64,000 nucleotides of DNA. Source: Aselliscus stoliczkanus (taxonomy: Eukaryota > Chordata > Mammalia > Chiroptera > Hipposideridae). Made by a program: the position numbers and the translations under genes. Positions 44,235 through 57,453 of the stretch are shown here, piece after piece (within the stretch, counting starts at the first letter, position 1; each line of letters begins with the position of its first letter). The stretch spans positions 114,100,523 through 114,164,522 of the forward strand of contig CM066730.1 in assembly GCA_033961575.1 (NCBI GenBank). Direction: 5' to 3'. Under the pieces are notes generated by a model, which worked only from the letters and a program-made list of their open reading frames with translations, was not told the origin of the DNA and did no database searches.

Positions 44235-44596
44235 CCTCTGTCTTTCTGGAAAATTTTCAGAGTGAAAAAGAGGAGAAAACCATAAAATGCCTCCAATTTT
44301 CAGTCTCTGCCTCTGAGATCTGCAGCATGCAGTCCCCATGTCCTCCCCAGTACTGAGTCATTATTCCCACTGGGTCCAGCAAGCATAAAACTCTTAGAAA
44401 ACAAACAAAATATGGCTCAGAGTTGCCTGCATGGGATCAAAACTGCCCTCCCATGTTCTTGGTCCATTGCATTAGCTGTGGGAGGACTAAGAGAGTGTGA
44501 AGGCAAGTTGGAGCCAAACCTGTCCGGATATGGGAGGTATTCAAGCAAGTCACCTACATTTCTTTCTCAAAAAAGAAAGTGCCACGTGCACCTAGG

Positions 44597-44650
44597 CTAA
44601 GGTCTGGTACATGTTAGGTGCTCAAGAAGTATTTGTTGAATGAATTATGA
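44597..44650 (+). repeat. L2 3' tip
   Basis: 'ggtctggtacatgttaggtgctcaagaagtatttgttgaatgaat' is the L2 sense terminus; the upstream part is not recognisable. Confidence 0.65.
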
Positions 44651-44764
44651 TTGAATGAGCGATGATTTCCCTAGTTTATTGCTTGTCTAGTGGTATTTCA
44701 CTTAATTCGGGGGAAAATCTGTTTGCTCAGGGCCGTGATATCACATAGAGGACAAAAGTTTTGG

Positions 44765-44890
44765 TTCTGTATTCAGTCATTCAACCAGTACCTATGAATG
44801 GTTACTGTGTTCTGGGGATTGAGGGTATGATAGTTAGCAGCAATACCATTATGTAATTACTATCCATGTGAAGCTTGCAGTCTAATCAGG
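44765..44890 (-). repeat. L2 3' end, antisense
   Basis: 'ttcagtcattcaaccagtacctatgaatggttactgtgttctggggattgagggtatgatag', 'gtgaagcttgcagtctaatc'. Confidence 0.6.
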
Positions 44891-44894
44891 TAAG

Positions 44895-45180
44895 TCAGAT
44901 ATGAGCTTTGAATCCTGACTCTGCCACTTAGTAGCTCTTTCTCGACAGGTTATTAACATCTTTGTGCCTCAGTTTCTTCATAAGTTAAAAAGGTGTAATA
45001 ATAGCACCTGATTAAATTAACATATATATGAAGTACTTGGACTGTTATCTGACATTTAAAAAGTGCTACGGAAATGTTTGTGTCTACCCCATATATTGCT
45101 GTGAAGGTTAAATGTGAAAATTCATGTATAGTGCTGGCATGTATTAAGAACTTCATAAGTGGTAGATATTATTATTACCC
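44895..45180 (+). repeat. MIR: MIR SINE, extended or doubled
   Basis: 'gagctttgaatcctgactctgccacttagtagctc', 'ttgtgcctcagtttcttcataagttaaaaaggtgtaataatagcacct' form a good MIR. The tail motif appears twice (near 45050 and again at 45095-45175), suggesting a second MIR tail or an internal duplication. Confidence 0.72.
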
Positions 45181-45334
45181 ATTGTGGGTAGTTTTAAACA
45201 TTACAGCAACACTAAACTTGATGTGGAGGAGGTGGGAAGTGGGAGTGAGTGGGTTGGAGGGAGAGTAAAGCTGGGTCTCACGAAACTAAAAATCTGATCT
45301 GGTTTTTGCCTTTTAGGCAGATACTTTGAGGGAA

Positions 45335-45345
45335 ACACACACACA

Positions 45346-45380
<35 letters not shown>
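45335..45380. repeat. (CA)n microsatellite
   Basis: About 22 CA units with one CT interruption near 45347. Confidence 0.97.
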
Positions 45381-45384
<4 letters not shown>

Positions 45385-45385
<1 letters not shown>

Positions 45386-46495
45386 ACAGCACTTTTAAGG
45401 GCATATTTAGGACGAGAGGTATGGATTCACCCCTCACCTTATTGCCACAGTTATTCTAGTTGGCCCTGCTGGAATGCGGCTGGAGGGAATTTGCCAAAGA
45501 CCAGGAGGAATTGCCATGCCATGTAGGGTATCTCATTGGGGGTTGGGGAGCAGCTCCTTCCTGCTCTTGAGGGATTCTCCCTTATCCTCAGAGCCTGTCT
45601 GCATCTGTACAATGATATATTTCTTTCACACTTATGCTTCTTTCCAATATCAAGTGTTTCTTACTCTGTATTGGCCTGTTCCTTTGGATCCAGTGAAACC
45701 ATTAGAGATCCGCCATTAATCATTCTAAATTTTATTACCTTCTTCCTTTCCCACTGGATTTCTACTAGGGCCTCTCCTACTGTACATAATCACTCCAACC
45801 TGTTACTTTTCTTTCTCTGTGGGTTTCTCCCTCCATTTGAATAGCTCACTTATAAACAGCATCATTGAGACTCATGATAAGTAGATGTACAAGTGCCTCT
45901 GTATTTGAGGCTTCCCATCTGGACAAATCCTCATCCTCCACTGAAGCATGTCTATGACTCAAGTTTCCACAGCCCTCTTCAGCAGCAGAGGAAGGTCTGC
46001 CCCCTCCTCTTCTGTTGCACACCAGCGAATGTGGCACCCACTGAAGCACAGGCAGGCTTCCAAACAGCCCCCAGTCAGACCCTCACCCAGCATACACCTG
46101 TGTTGGCAAAGCAGGAGAGTGGTCATGATGGGAGGCAGAGCAGAAGAGACGATAAGAACATTAGAACTCGCATCTTAAGTCTTACCACATGAAAGAGTGA
46201 CTTAGTAACAGGAAGCACAAAAAAGAAAATAATATATAAGTGAGATGTGAAGATTGCTCTCTATTTTCACAGGAAATGGGTGGGGGTGACCTTATATTGC
46301 AGCAGGAGAGGGTTTTGCTGAACACAGGAAAGAACCACTTGACGGTGGAGGTGTATAGGCCCAGAAAAAAGCAATGCAGTAAGTTCCTGAAAACTATATT
46401 ATAAAAAGAACGGTAATCATTTATTTTGAATGGTTTAGAAAGAGACTTTCCTGGAGATGAAGTTGGCAGTGGGGAGGAGTTGGACTAGACAAATA
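45385..46495. other. Unique sequence, no gene
   Basis: 45600-45850 is pyrimidine-rich, possibly decayed LINE. 45890-46190 has overlapping frames of up to 99 codons with no domain. Confidence 0.4.
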
Positions 46496-46499
46496 CATA

Positions 46500-46655
46500 T
46501 AATGTTAGAATTGGAAGGGGCATTAAGGGCTCATGCCATCTGTTCTAATGAAGAGGCACTGATGACATTTACCCAAAGTTACAAGAAAAACTTAGTGTTT
46601 GATACTCTAGTCTTTCTAACTCCAAGAGCAGTGCTCTTTCCAAGCCCCAATTTAA
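46500..46655 (-). repeat. MIR/CORE-SINE-like fragment, antisense
   Basis: 'tgttagaattggaaggggcattaagggctcatgccatctgttc' and 'tctttctaactccaagagcagtgctctttccaag' are the two ends of a common old mammalian SINE-type repeat; the middle is shortened. Confidence 0.5.
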
Positions 46656-46659
46656 TAAA

Positions 46660-47205
46660 GAGATTGTGTCCCACTTTAAATTTATTTTTTGTTTTAAGAA
46701 AGAGGAGAAGAAAGAGGGATGCAAAATGATGGGTGGTTGGTTTACGTTTATGGATCCTGGCAAATCCAGGGTGTGTAAAGGATAATCCTCCCTTCTGGGG
46801 AGAGGGGATGGTTAACAGTAACAGGTAATCATTAACCTTGAAGCTGAATACTAAACCACTGCCTGTGAAGACCTGCAGTTGTCTCTTCGTTTTGTGGTTT
46901 AAAGGACCAGGTTCCACAGGCAGAGATAGAACTGTGCTGAGTAGCGATACTTACCATTTGCTCCTCCAAACACATTCTGTGGGAGGGTGTGGGATTTCAC
47001 AGCAGTGAGAGCAAAACTATTCACAGAAGTACCATATGCTCCCCACCATCAGGAGCGATGGTACTGGTCACTGAACTTGGCAGGCGAATCAACTGAATGG
47101 AAATTCTGAAGACCACAGTAGGAGTTTTCTCTTTGTGGGTTTTGGACAGTAAAATCTTCAATCTGTTCCACAGGCAGAAATTGGAGTGAAAAATAATTTC
47201 ACGCA

Positions 47206-47247
<42 letters not shown>

Positions 47248-48435
47248 GCATGAGTGTGTGTTCCTTCTAAGAAAGGAAACAAAGGCTCAGCATTTAACTT
47301 GTACTATCTGACAGAGGTAGGAGGTCAAACAGTGAGTGCAAGAGGGGGAAAGACTGAGAAACTAAAGGATGGAGAAGGATTATTTTTAGTGTAAATTCCA
47401 TGTTTTCATTTTTTTTTTCTCTAAGAAAAAAAGTAAGATTGAGAAGAATTTCCTAAATGCCAAGACCATTTAATAGCAGAATTACAACTGACGATAAATG
47501 CAGCACTTTTTAAAGCTTGTCCTTTCTCTGTTATTAACTTTGTTCTTTCAGTTGTGCCAGAGAAAGCACAAGAGATAGAAATTGGCAGAAATATGGGCCT
47601 GAAGAACAGAAATTCAACTCAAATGAAAATAGCATGAAAACCTTTATTTAAAAAAAGACTTTTGTTTAACAGCACAACTTTCATCATCAAGAAAAGGTTT
47701 ATTTGAATGAAAAATAAAATTTAGGACAGTCTATTATCCAATCATTACTAATTCTGTGCACATATGGGCTATTTTCTATTTCCAAAGTGGTTTGCAATCA
47801 TTAGTTAATCCACTCAGCATGCTTAGTCTAAATTGTGTTATATGCTTATAATAGATAAGGATGGTTGTTGGTGAGAGGCAGCATAACACAGCGGGCAGAG
47901 GAATGGACTGGTAACTCAGAGGCTGGGGAGTTCTCATCTTAACCACATGGTCAGTTTGCAGTAGGAGCCAGGCCCATACCACAGGACTTCAAAACAAGGA
48001 TTCAACTTGTTTAAACAATAAATGCATACATTATATAAACTATCTTTTTCCAACGATTGTTGGAAGGCCTGGAGTTTTAATTTTCCATTAAATCCCTTAT
48101 GTATCATGAGGGCCTGTTATCCATTTCCCCATAGGTAAATATATTTTAAAGGGCCAGTCTCTATAAATATCTCCATGGACAGGCAGCACAGTGGTTATAA
48201 GGGTACATGTGGATGTTAACCAATGTCTTTTCAACATGAGGAAACAGTCTGGAGATTTAAATGCATTGGAACAAATCAGTGGTATGATTTTCCTTTTCCT
48301 TTTTTTTTTTTGGCCATCAATAATACGAATCTATATTATCTGAGGTTTGCCAACTTCAATTTTTCTCTTGATAAGAAGAATGCTTTAAGCAAGATGTTGC
48401 TTTTAAGTGTTCTAAATGTGCTTTTTTTTCAAAGA
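46660..48435. other. Mostly unique sequence
   Basis: Holds a (GT)17 tract at 47209-47242, and a short antisense MIR-like phrase near 47270-47340. No gene is supported. Confidence 0.45.
47209..47242. repeat. (GT)17 microsatellite
   Basis: Uninterrupted GT repeat. Confidence 0.97.
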
Positions 48436-48439
48436 TGAA

Positions 48440-48835
48440 CCAATATTTGTGCCCAACAGAGCTTGTCCACATCATGCCTGGATTACAACCACAGAGCTTT
48501 CTTTTATTTTCATCTGTTTGCTCCTGCCCTATCCAAACACATTAATATGTGGTTTACATAATGTATTCCATATGTTTAATTAGCCATCACATGAAATGTG
48601 GGAAGGTGTGGCTTTTTAAATGCATTCTCCATTTTCTCCCAGTTTCCTGACTTTTAACTCACATTTTCTGATGGTTGTTTTTGTTTTGTTTGTTGGATTT
48701 TAATTCTTTTCACAGTAAAGAGTTTGTCCACACTCAATTTATCTGCTTCAAGTTTTAGTTTTTCTTCAGATAACAAAACTTCGTTTGGCCTCTTGACAGA
48801 TTAAATTAATTATGCCCCACTTTAAACAATGAGTA
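48440..48835. other. AT-rich non-repeat block, possible conserved noncoding element
   Basis: No repeat similarity. Rich in homeodomain-like cores (TTAATTAG near 48577, TTAATTAT near 48806) and other short AT motifs, a composition seen in many developmental enhancers. This is an impression only. Confidence 0.25.
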
Positions 48836-48839
48836 TAAT

Positions 48840-50550
48840 GTAGTCATTGCTCAATAAATGAATACACATAATAAAATGTTACTTAAATAAACTTGATAAA
48901 CTTGTGTTAAGGAGTTCTGTTTTACAAAGTTTCCAGATTTTAAAATTTTATTTAAATGTCCACAATTTTCTAATTTCTTCCTAAATAATTTACTTGGTAA
49001 GATTTTAATTTCTTGAATGATGTTCAATAGGTCTTAACTGTGTCTTGATGAAAAGAAACAAAACAAAACAACCAAACAAAAAAAAGACTAGCACTTCATC
49101 TGGAGACTATTCAGAAATTCTTTACTTGCACCAATAGATTACCAGTAACAACGGCCCCCAGAGTGCCCCCACAGAGCACATGGCCAGCCCTGGGGTGATT
49201 CACTATGGCGTCACTGGGAGAGATTATGAAGCCCAGAATGGTGATGATGGTGCCAGTTCATGCCTTTTCAGTGAGAAAACATTCAGGTTCCACAGAGTGT
49301 TAATCTGTCCACAAAATGGGAGACTGCTAAATCTGCCTGGAATGTCTGGCTGCTGGTTGGCAGACGCAGTCCTTTCTTCACCTTGGATCTGCTGGGCTAA
49401 GGATGCTTTCATAGTAATTTTCCAATGTCTTCCTTGATCAGTAGACTGCAGCATTTTATCATTTTGCAGATTTTGTTTTCTTCATGGGTTATTACTTCCA
49501 CTGAACTGCACTTAACATCTATTAGCTTAGGTCTCCAGAAGATCAAAGTCTCTCTGTATCTGATTATTCTGCTCTTTGCAATTTGTGTCTCCCCCTCATC
49601 CTACTCCCCTCCCCACCAATCTAGAAGCCTTTGCACATTTACAGATTTGGTTTCAGTGTTTTCCTCTAAATCGTTTATATACATAAAAGCATGATGAAGA
49701 GGGCATCGTGTCTCTAGAAAGAGAATAAGAGAGAAAAAAGTGAAAACGGCAATAATAATTCTTGTATTATTTCTATCTCAATTTTACTCTTTTAAAACTC
49801 GTGGTTAAATATTTTTCTTTTTGAAACAGGATGGGTGAGGAAGGGAGGGATGGGGGAGAGGGTGGAAGAAGTGCTAATGTCATAGGAGCTAAATTTCTGT
49901 TGGGAATTTAAATCGTTCACTCTGCTCCCTTCCTTTTCTTCCAAAGCCCTGTCCTGTCTCTCCACATTTTAGTTAAAAAAAATATTTGCATTGTCTTTTT
50001 TGGGAATCTTTCTACAGGGCCAACATTCCATTCATTTAATGGTTTACTGTTAACCTTAATGACTAGGTTCTAATGGAGGATTTTATGTCCTTTCTGAAAT
50101 GCTAGCAAATAATAATATTCCTCTAAATTTGGTCTCATAGCTGTGATGTACCAGAGATCCTCTATCAAATGTTGACCCCAGCTCAACAATAGACCAAAGC
50201 TGGCTTGATCGAGGCATTCACACTAGCCCTAGAAGAAATATTTTTAGAAGCTACATAAGAGGCTCAGTACACATCTATCAGCAGACATAAAGTGGGTGCT
50301 TGTGAGTTGAGACAGGTATTAAAAACTCAAACTACATCTGACAGCTGAAAAAAAGTAACTCTAAGGAGATTTGAATTTGAAGAGATTATTGAAATAAACA
50401 CCAGGAGTTTGTTTTTTCCTTTTTTATTTTTTTGCAAGGATATTTTCTTGTCAGAAATGCTCAACGCTATTTTGCATGATGAATAAAAGAAGCCAAAGCA
50501 AGATGGTGGCGGGGGAGAGAGACAGAAAGTATGAGCAAGAACATGGCTTT
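48840..50550. other. Unique sequence, no gene
   Basis: 49140-49440 has average GC and an 85-codon frame (49180-49437) without recognisable domain. The rest is AT-rich with a GGGA-rich patch near 49830-49870. Confidence 0.45.
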
Positions 50551-50555
50551 TCCAA

Positions 50556-50700
50556 CTTGACTGTGTGTACAGATCATGTGGGGACCTTGTTAACATGAAG
50601 GTTCTGATCCAGTAGGCCAGAGATGAGACCTGAGAGATTAAAATGCTCCCAAGTAATTCAGATGCTGCTGATCTGAGGACTATACTTTAGCAAAGAGTTA
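50556..50700 (-). mobile_element. MER5A: MER5A-like (hAT-Charlie MITE)
   Basis: Complement order of MER5A: 'tggggaccttgttaacatgaaggttctgatccagtaggccagagatgagacctgag', 'gctcccaagtaattcagatgctgctgatctgaggactatactttag'. Confidence 0.8.
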
Positions 50701-50824
50701 GAGTATTTCTCAGTGTTCCATAGCTAGTCTGACACGCAGAAGTCACCCTCACTCTTCCTAGCACAAAGGACCATCTCCTTGTGAGACACTAGTCACTGAG
50801 AAGTGATGTGAGGGGCCCTAGAGC

Positions 50825-51022
50825 AATGGTTCCCAGATTTTACTGCACCTTATAATCCCCTATGAGCTTTGAAAACAAAACAAAACAAAAAAACCCCCAA
50901 TGCTTAGGCCATGGCCCATGTCAATTAAATCATAATCTCTAGGACTGGTACACAAGAATCAGTATTTTAAAAAATTCTCCAGGTGATCCCAATGTGCAGC
51001 CAAGTTTGAGAACAAATGGCTT
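50825..51022. mobile_element. MER58/MER5-like hAT-Charlie MITE
   Basis: Left end 'caatggttcccagattttactgcacc'; right end 'ctccaggtgatcccaatgtgcagccaagtttgagaacaaatgg' is its inverted counterpart. The centre has 'caattaaatcataatctctagg'. An A/AC-rich run (50872-50895) has expanded inside. Confidence 0.78.
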
Positions 51023-51045
51023 AAAAAATGATATTAACTTGAGAA

Positions 51046-51228
51046 ATAACAGTCAACATGTGGTAACTGCTTCTGTACATGTACCTGGCAACATAATCAA
51101 TATGTACATTTTCTTTTTCATTGAATCATCAAGTAATCCCCTTTTACAGAACAGGAAACTGAGGCAGAGATTATGTAACTTGCCCCCAGAAAAACAGCTG
51201 GTAGAGCTGATACTAGGAGACAAAAAAA
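51046..51228 (-). repeat. MIR: MIR SINE, antisense
   Basis: 'ttttacagaacaggaaactgaggcagagattatgtaacttgcccc' and 'acagctggtagagctgatactagg' are clear; the upstream tip is diverged. Confidence 0.65.
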
Positions 51229-51239
51229 GCAATGTCATC

Positions 51240-54200
51240 TGGTAGTAAGCATATGATGGAGGAGTGGAGAACTTGCTAGTTGATTACATTTGTGCATGAA
51301 CACAAGGCTTTCCTTTCTTTGTATTTTTGATTTTTGACCAATAGTTGGTGGTGCCATGTTTAAAATTTAATCCTCCTCTCTTGCTGCACACCCATCTCAA
51401 AAACCCAAGCTTACCTTCCTGAATCATTCATTGCCTTTTCTCACCGGGCATGCTGGAGGCTGGACTCCTGAGCTAAGGCTTAATTGCTTTCAATTGCTAG
51501 ATCTTGGGGCCAACTTGACTCCAGGTAAGCTTTGCTTGGTTTCATTTCAGATTCCTTTGGCCTCTCTTGCCCCTAACTGGGCAGCAAGGGGAGCTACAGC
51601 TACCAGGAAAAACAGCCTGTAAAACTGCCCCCAAAATAGATAGAACCTTTGTGTTTCATCCTAAAAGAAAATTTCCTAGCAGCTCTTCATCCTAAAGCTA
51701 AAGCCCACTGTCCCAAACTCCAGAGACCAGGAGATTAGCCCATCTGGGAGTGCTGACAGCAGAAAAATTAGAGGGGCTCTCATGGGGCTCATGAGAATCA
51801 GGAGGGAAGTGTGGGTACAATAGTCACTATAGTCAAGATGCTGATCAGTCCAGAAAGGAGCCATAGATAGGCAATTGCATCTTCCAGAATGATGTTCCTC
51901 ATTCAAAAAGAACTCAGCAACTATCATGAAATATGTAGAATATAAACATAAGCTTTCTTTTTAAACTCTGACCAATAAGTTGAACAGGAATTTTTGTAAC
52001 AGTCCTCAGTTTTCTTCATTTTAAATGGGTATATATCAGGGCAAATACATGTTCATTTAACTCAGGTTGTACATGTACTAGAAGACATATGGTTGGATGA
52101 GGATTCATGGATCCTTAAGACAACACCCTCATGTCCTAATACTTCGAGGGAATCTTGAAAAATCCTAGAGAGAGAAAATTCTCCCTAAGTTCATGCAGAG
52201 CAGGCTGCCAATTTACCCTGAAGCATAAATCCACAGAGGCTGTTTCCTAAACCTGAAAGACTTTTCAAAATTGCTGTGGTTCGGACTCTTAGATGGTGCT
52301 ATTCTCAGAGAGGATCAGGGCATGTTACTGTCACCACACTGGGACGTCTAAGTAGGACTGGAAGCTAAGTACACCAACTCACTCCATATGAAATTCCTGC
52401 TCTCCCAGCTACTCTGAACTATGCCCCCACTTCATCCTTTCTTTTATAGGATCCTTCTTATAACATCAACCCTGTTATAGGAAATCACAAGGGAGAAGGG
52501 GATGAATATCCAATACCATATTCCATTCACCAGGAGAATATCTTTAGAATTCCTATTGTACCCTTGCTTCTGGAGTGCTTATGTGTCATCTCTGGGGAGA
52601 ATCAAAGGATGATGGAATCAGAACCTTTTGTGTTGAACAGATTTTGGCAATCATGTTGCTAGAGGCCTTGAATGTGTGGCCATGAGTGATGCAGCTCTCA
52701 AACAATTGATATGTAAACTTCATCAAGGGCACCATGGTGTCTCTGTGATGGATTTTCAGAGTGTGATCTATGTGGTTTTGAGTCACTGGAGCAGAGTGTT
52801 ATGAAAATGTATTTGGTACTTATTAATTCAAATTTCACTTACTCTATTGTTCATAAATGTGCCCTAATTGTCTGTGAGCTTGCTTCCTTTCTCCTGGATA
52901 CACTCAATCTAGTAAAGGACCTGGGCTATTGCATTGCAAGCAGACAGATTAGTAGTGGCACAAATGCATGCAAAGATACACAGACAAGGCTTTGCTCTGT
53001 AGTCAGAGCCTCCCTGGTAATTCTCCTGTGTCCTTGAAATTGAGTTGCCGGTTCACTTTCACCAGCTAAGGAGTCTGCATCTTCTCACTGAGCTCTGTCT
53101 GAGAGCTCCTGCATTACTCTAGCATGTAAGAGTTCCATGTTTCACCCTGCCCCACAGAATCTACCCGGGATCCCGAGCCAGACTGGGACATCTGAAAACA
53201 CACAGAATCCCCTCTCCAAGAAAACATTTCATTTAAGAAAAGGGGAAGTGACAATTTCACTAAGGAAGCTGACTTTTTAAAACAGTTTTTTTTTTCCTTT
53301 CTTTTTCAGTCTCAATGGCTATGTAGACTAACATAATGGCGAAGGCTCAAAGGAAAGGTGGTCTGTAGTTTGAGAGACTTCCTAGCCACAACTCAGTGCA
53401 AGCTTACCAGTTGGTGAGATCAGAGGCCAAGAAGGAGAGGCACTGCGTGTGGGTAGTCAGATCTGAGATCTGTCCTTCCTCTCTGGAACTAGAAACTGTA
53501 ATTCTGTATGTTTTGTTTCCAGGTTAAAAAAAAAAAATGTGGTGGGCAGTTTTTCCCTAATGTCTTAATAGGCTACCCGAGACATGTAAGCATGAACAAT
53601 AAACCTTGTTAAATGATAAGCTGAAAAGGAAAAGAAAATTGAGGCCTTATTCAAATTTGATGGAGAAAATACTTGCCCAATCCCTGCCTTCTTGTTATAA
53701 ACAGATGAAGGCTGTCTCTAAGGAAGCGGTAGAGGGTCAATGCACATTGGAGGGCCAACAAATGCGGGAATCTGGAGCACATTCGATGGTACTGACCCTT
53801 TACATCTGTGTCCCCCAAATGCTGGGTCAGTAACTCTTTCAAGGGCATCACACAAATAAGCAATTGGATATTTCTTCCCTGGGCTTTGCCTCTCCTACCA
53901 CACCCCACAATGAACAAGTCTGAAGGGTCAGAGAGAAACTAGGCTTCTTCAGGAAGGGACTCCCACTTTCCTGGATACATCTTTCTTTCTTTCCCTTCTC
54001 TGCTTGTGCTTTGTATTCACTGCTAGGTCTACCTGCTAGATAAAGAAATCAGATTTCCCTATAATTCACCTTCTGGGGTGGGCCAGATTTTCACCAATTT
54101 GCACTAAAGAAATTACTCAAAAGCTCCCACCAAATATGAAGCAATCTGCCAAGTGAAAGCTGCTTTTCTAAAGCCTCAGCTCCAGCCTGACCTTCCACGC

Positions 54201-54690
54201 TTTTCTTCCTGAGAAATGGTTCACTCTCCCGCTTTTGATGGTGCTCTGTTTAGCAGGTGTGCGCAGATGCTGTTGATTCGCTCACTCAACACCTATTCCC
54301 ACCCGCCTTTTTTCCCACCCCCCTTTCACTGTGGAAGCAGTAAAAGCTCCGCAGTGCTTTCCCACTCACTTTCCCAGCTTCCCTGGGACCTGGGCGGACG
54401 GTGGGGATGGATTTGCAATTCTGTTGATGGGAGTCCAAGGCAGTTATGGCACTACTTCTGGGAAAGTGGTTTTCTTCCTGACAAATGGAAGAAATGAAGC
54501 TGGCACTAACCCTTCCTACATTTTCTTACTGAGTATAGCCACTATCCAGCAATATGCAAATGTTAAGGATATCGGAGTATAAATATAGAAGAAACTGGGT
54601 TCTTGATAGCTTGGTGAGTTACCATAGGTCCATGCATCTTATATGGATGTCGTAGATTGCCTATCTGCCAACTTTGTATTTTATCAGCAT
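51240..54690. other. Unique sequence, no gene
   Basis: No recognisable repeat or gene in about 3.4 kb. Short frames (up to 93 codons) overlap on both strands and lack domains. Poly(T) at 53286-53295 and poly(A) at 53527-53537 only. Confidence 0.5.
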
Positions 54691-54694
54691 ATAG

Positions 54695-54716
54695 AGATCT
54701 AGATCTAGATCTAGAT
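54695..54716. repeat. (AGATCT)n hexamer run
   Basis: Nearly four tandem AGATCT units; each is itself palindromic. Confidence 0.95.
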
Positions 54717-54827
54717 GCCAGAAATATAAACTCTTCTGTTACGTACAGATTAATATGTCCCTAAGTAGAATAAATCACATAAAACCCAAACCCAAATTAG
54801 ACCCACACCTCATCCCATAAAAAAAGC

Positions 54828-55020
54828 TCTGTCCTACTGAGTTCCAAGCCCTGTGTTAAGGTACATTATTTACATGTCAGTCATGTTGCCATATTTTTAC
54901 TTTTACCATTTTACAGATAGGAAAACTAAAGGCTAAGAATCTAAAGCATCCTTACCAAGGTCACAGAGTAAGCTGCTAAAGCTGGGGAAGAGAGCCAAGA
55001 GCTCTGTAATCCCAAGGGAG
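54828..55020 (-). repeat. MIR: MIR SINE, antisense
   Basis: 'gagttccaagccctgtgttaaggtacatt', 'attttacagataggaaaactaaaggctaag', 'ccaaggtcacagagtaagctgctaaagctgggg', 'agctctgtaatccc'. Confidence 0.65.
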
Positions 55021-55029
55021 GCCTCCTCT

Positions 55030-55455
55030 CTGTCTCTCCCCCTCAACTGGGAAAATGTCAAAGAATTTATCAAAAACAGCCCGAAGCTATATTAGGTATT
55101 TTAATACCCAAAGCACTTAATTACTAATACAGTTTAAGGTACATTAACCTAATTGGAAACTTTTCTGCATATGGCATAGGTTTCTTTTTTTCCCCCTGAA
55201 AAAATTAATGGTATTTTTTCAAACTTTTCTACTAGCCAGCCTCATCTTTATGTGCTATTATTGGTTTGCAAAGTTAGAAGGGATATCACAGCCAAGAACT
55301 GAATTAATGTTATTTCCTCCTATAAAAGAAGACCACATACAATTAAATATAATAAAATGAGAGGAAAAGGAAAGATAAAATTGTACCTGATAATTGCAGG
55401 TTTACGTACTTAGCACACTGGGAAGCTAACCGGAGTCTGTCATCAGAATGCAGGG
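55030..55455. other. Unique sequence
   Basis: AT-rich, no feature seen. Confidence 0.4.
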
Positions 55456-55459
55456 GTCA

Positions 55460-56228
55460 CCCTTGGCTCCTCTTCTCTTTCATATCCCACATACAATCAG
55501 CATGCCGTCCTGTTGTGCCTAACCATTCCTTGCCATTCCCTCCATCTCCTCCCCTCTACTCCCCTAGGCCAGGCCCTTGACATTTTTCTCGGGATTACTG
55601 TGAGGGCCATCTAGTTAGTCTCTTGTCTGCTGCCAATCTGTTCCCAGCACTACCGTTGGAGATCCTTATAAAATGCAAATCAGATCTGTCAGTCCCCTGT
55701 TTTAAACCCTTCAGTGGTTCCCCATGGCCCTCAGGATAAATCCAAACTCCTTGCTATGACTTTAAATGCCATTCATTACCTGTTTTATGCCTAGTCCTCC
55801 AGCCTTACACTTAATGCTTCAGCCATATCCAACTACTTGCATTTCCCAGACCGGCTATGCTTTTCCACCCTCTGCGTCTTTGTGGAAATAGATCACTGCT
55901 GTGAACTTCCCCTTCCTGCTCTTCCTTTTCCTTTTTCCCACCAGTTCCCACGCTAAACCCCTAATCATCTTCCACTGCCCAAGCATCACTTTCTCTGGAA
56001 TCCTCCCCCACCGCCTCCTTTCCAGACTGGGGTAAGGGCCTCTCCAGTGTGTTTCCATAGCAACCCAGAATAAAACACACTGAGATAAGGCTGGGATTGT
56101 TTGCTCACATGTCCATCTTCCCCCTAAAAGCAGGGGATGTATTTTGTTCACCTTTGCATCATCAGCACCTAGCACAGTGATTATTACAAAATATTCAGTC
56201 AAACTGATTGTTGAATGAATGAAAGAAC
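55460..56228 (+). repeat. L2 LINE, 3' part, well preserved
   Basis: The L2 order is easy to follow: 'ggccatctagttagtctcttgtctgctgcc', 'tgcaaatcagatctgtcagtcccctg', 'ccttcagtggttccccatggccctcaggataaatccaaactccttgctatg', 'ccagcctt', 'catatccaactacttgcatttcccagac', then 'tttgttcacctttgcatcatcagcacctagcacagtga' and the terminus 'tgttgaatgaatgaaag'. The 128-codon antisense frame 55855-56241 lies wholly within it and is not a gene. A unique insert-like part may exist at 55890-56090. Confidence 0.82.
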
Positions 56229-56234
56229 AACAAA

Positions 56235-57450
56235 CTAACATTGTATCAAGGGCTATGTGAAAGACTAACAGGCAGTTAGGCAGGAAGGATGGCTAACGTT
56301 CATGAAGTCACAGAGAGTTCGCTCACTTAATAAGGGAAGCATCGGGTCTGGCATCCCAACACACTGGGTTGCAAGTCATTCTCAATTAACAAAATTCAAA
56401 TGGGGAAAACTGACAGATCTAGAGACTGACCCACATGGTCTGAGAGGGAATGAATGTGGGAGATTCTTGTAGAAGCTTACAAGCCTCATGGAGGTTGAAT
56501 GTGGGGAAGGGAGATTTTAGAATTCTAATTATACATGTGAAGTTTGGGACCCCTCTCTCTCTCCTTACCTCTTCCTCACCTCTCCATCACTCCTTTCTGT
56601 TAATGCCATTATCCTAATATTTTTAGCAACAAAACCAGAGGTACACCCAGAATCTATTTCTCTTTCATAAGCCAGATAACTTCACAAATTACCCCCACAC
56701 AGATAACCTGTAGAAACTAAAGCTGACATTTCACACTAGAACATTATGTATGAAGAAGCACTAAATGGGGAACTGATGACATTTCTCTGCACTCTCTCCT
56801 AATGTACCTCGTTACCTCTAAGTAGCAAAGTAGTTCACACAGTCTATACTGATGTTAGCCTTCAGCCAGCACTAGCTTAACTACAAATAGATACCCTGTG
56901 GAAATACCATACCTCTTAGAACCTTCAAGGTCAATGGCTTTTATTCATTACATAAGTATAACAGCAGATTAGGCTACCCTTGTTTCTTTGCACATCTGTG
57001 AGTATGGCAGTTTGTGGGCATGGTAACCTATGGTAATCTGAGAGGTTGACTTCAATGTCAGGAAAGCTGTGTGTGGAACTTGCAAAGGTACAAGCAAATT
57101 GCCTTTGAGAAATTGATTGTCTGGATCTGGCTTCTGAGCATAAAGGTGGAATCCATATTAGAGTGAATCAATGAATACAAGAAGTATTCTACATATGTGT
57201 TTGCAACAAATATCTTCTGTATGTATTTAAAATGTCCATCATGGCTCCTGATTTGAGTTGACACACCGACTTGGGACAGGAATTGGGGTTGTGTAGAGAT
57301 AGTCTCCTACAAATATCCCCAAAGACTGAGACATACTTTAAAGGAACGTTCAGAAGGCCTTTAAAAGCAATATGTAAACAAAATAGCAATGGAAGTAACA
57401 GCTCCAGGGTATGTAAAGTCTTGTTGTCTGGAACTTTCGGAGATCTTGTG
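56235..57450. other. Unique sequence
   Basis: No repeat or gene recognised; frames of up to 91 codons are without domain. Confidence 0.45.
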
Positions 57451-57453
57451 TTT

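Noticed and set aside
55855..56241. 128-codon minus-strand frame
   Set aside because: It lies antisense within a clear L2 copy.
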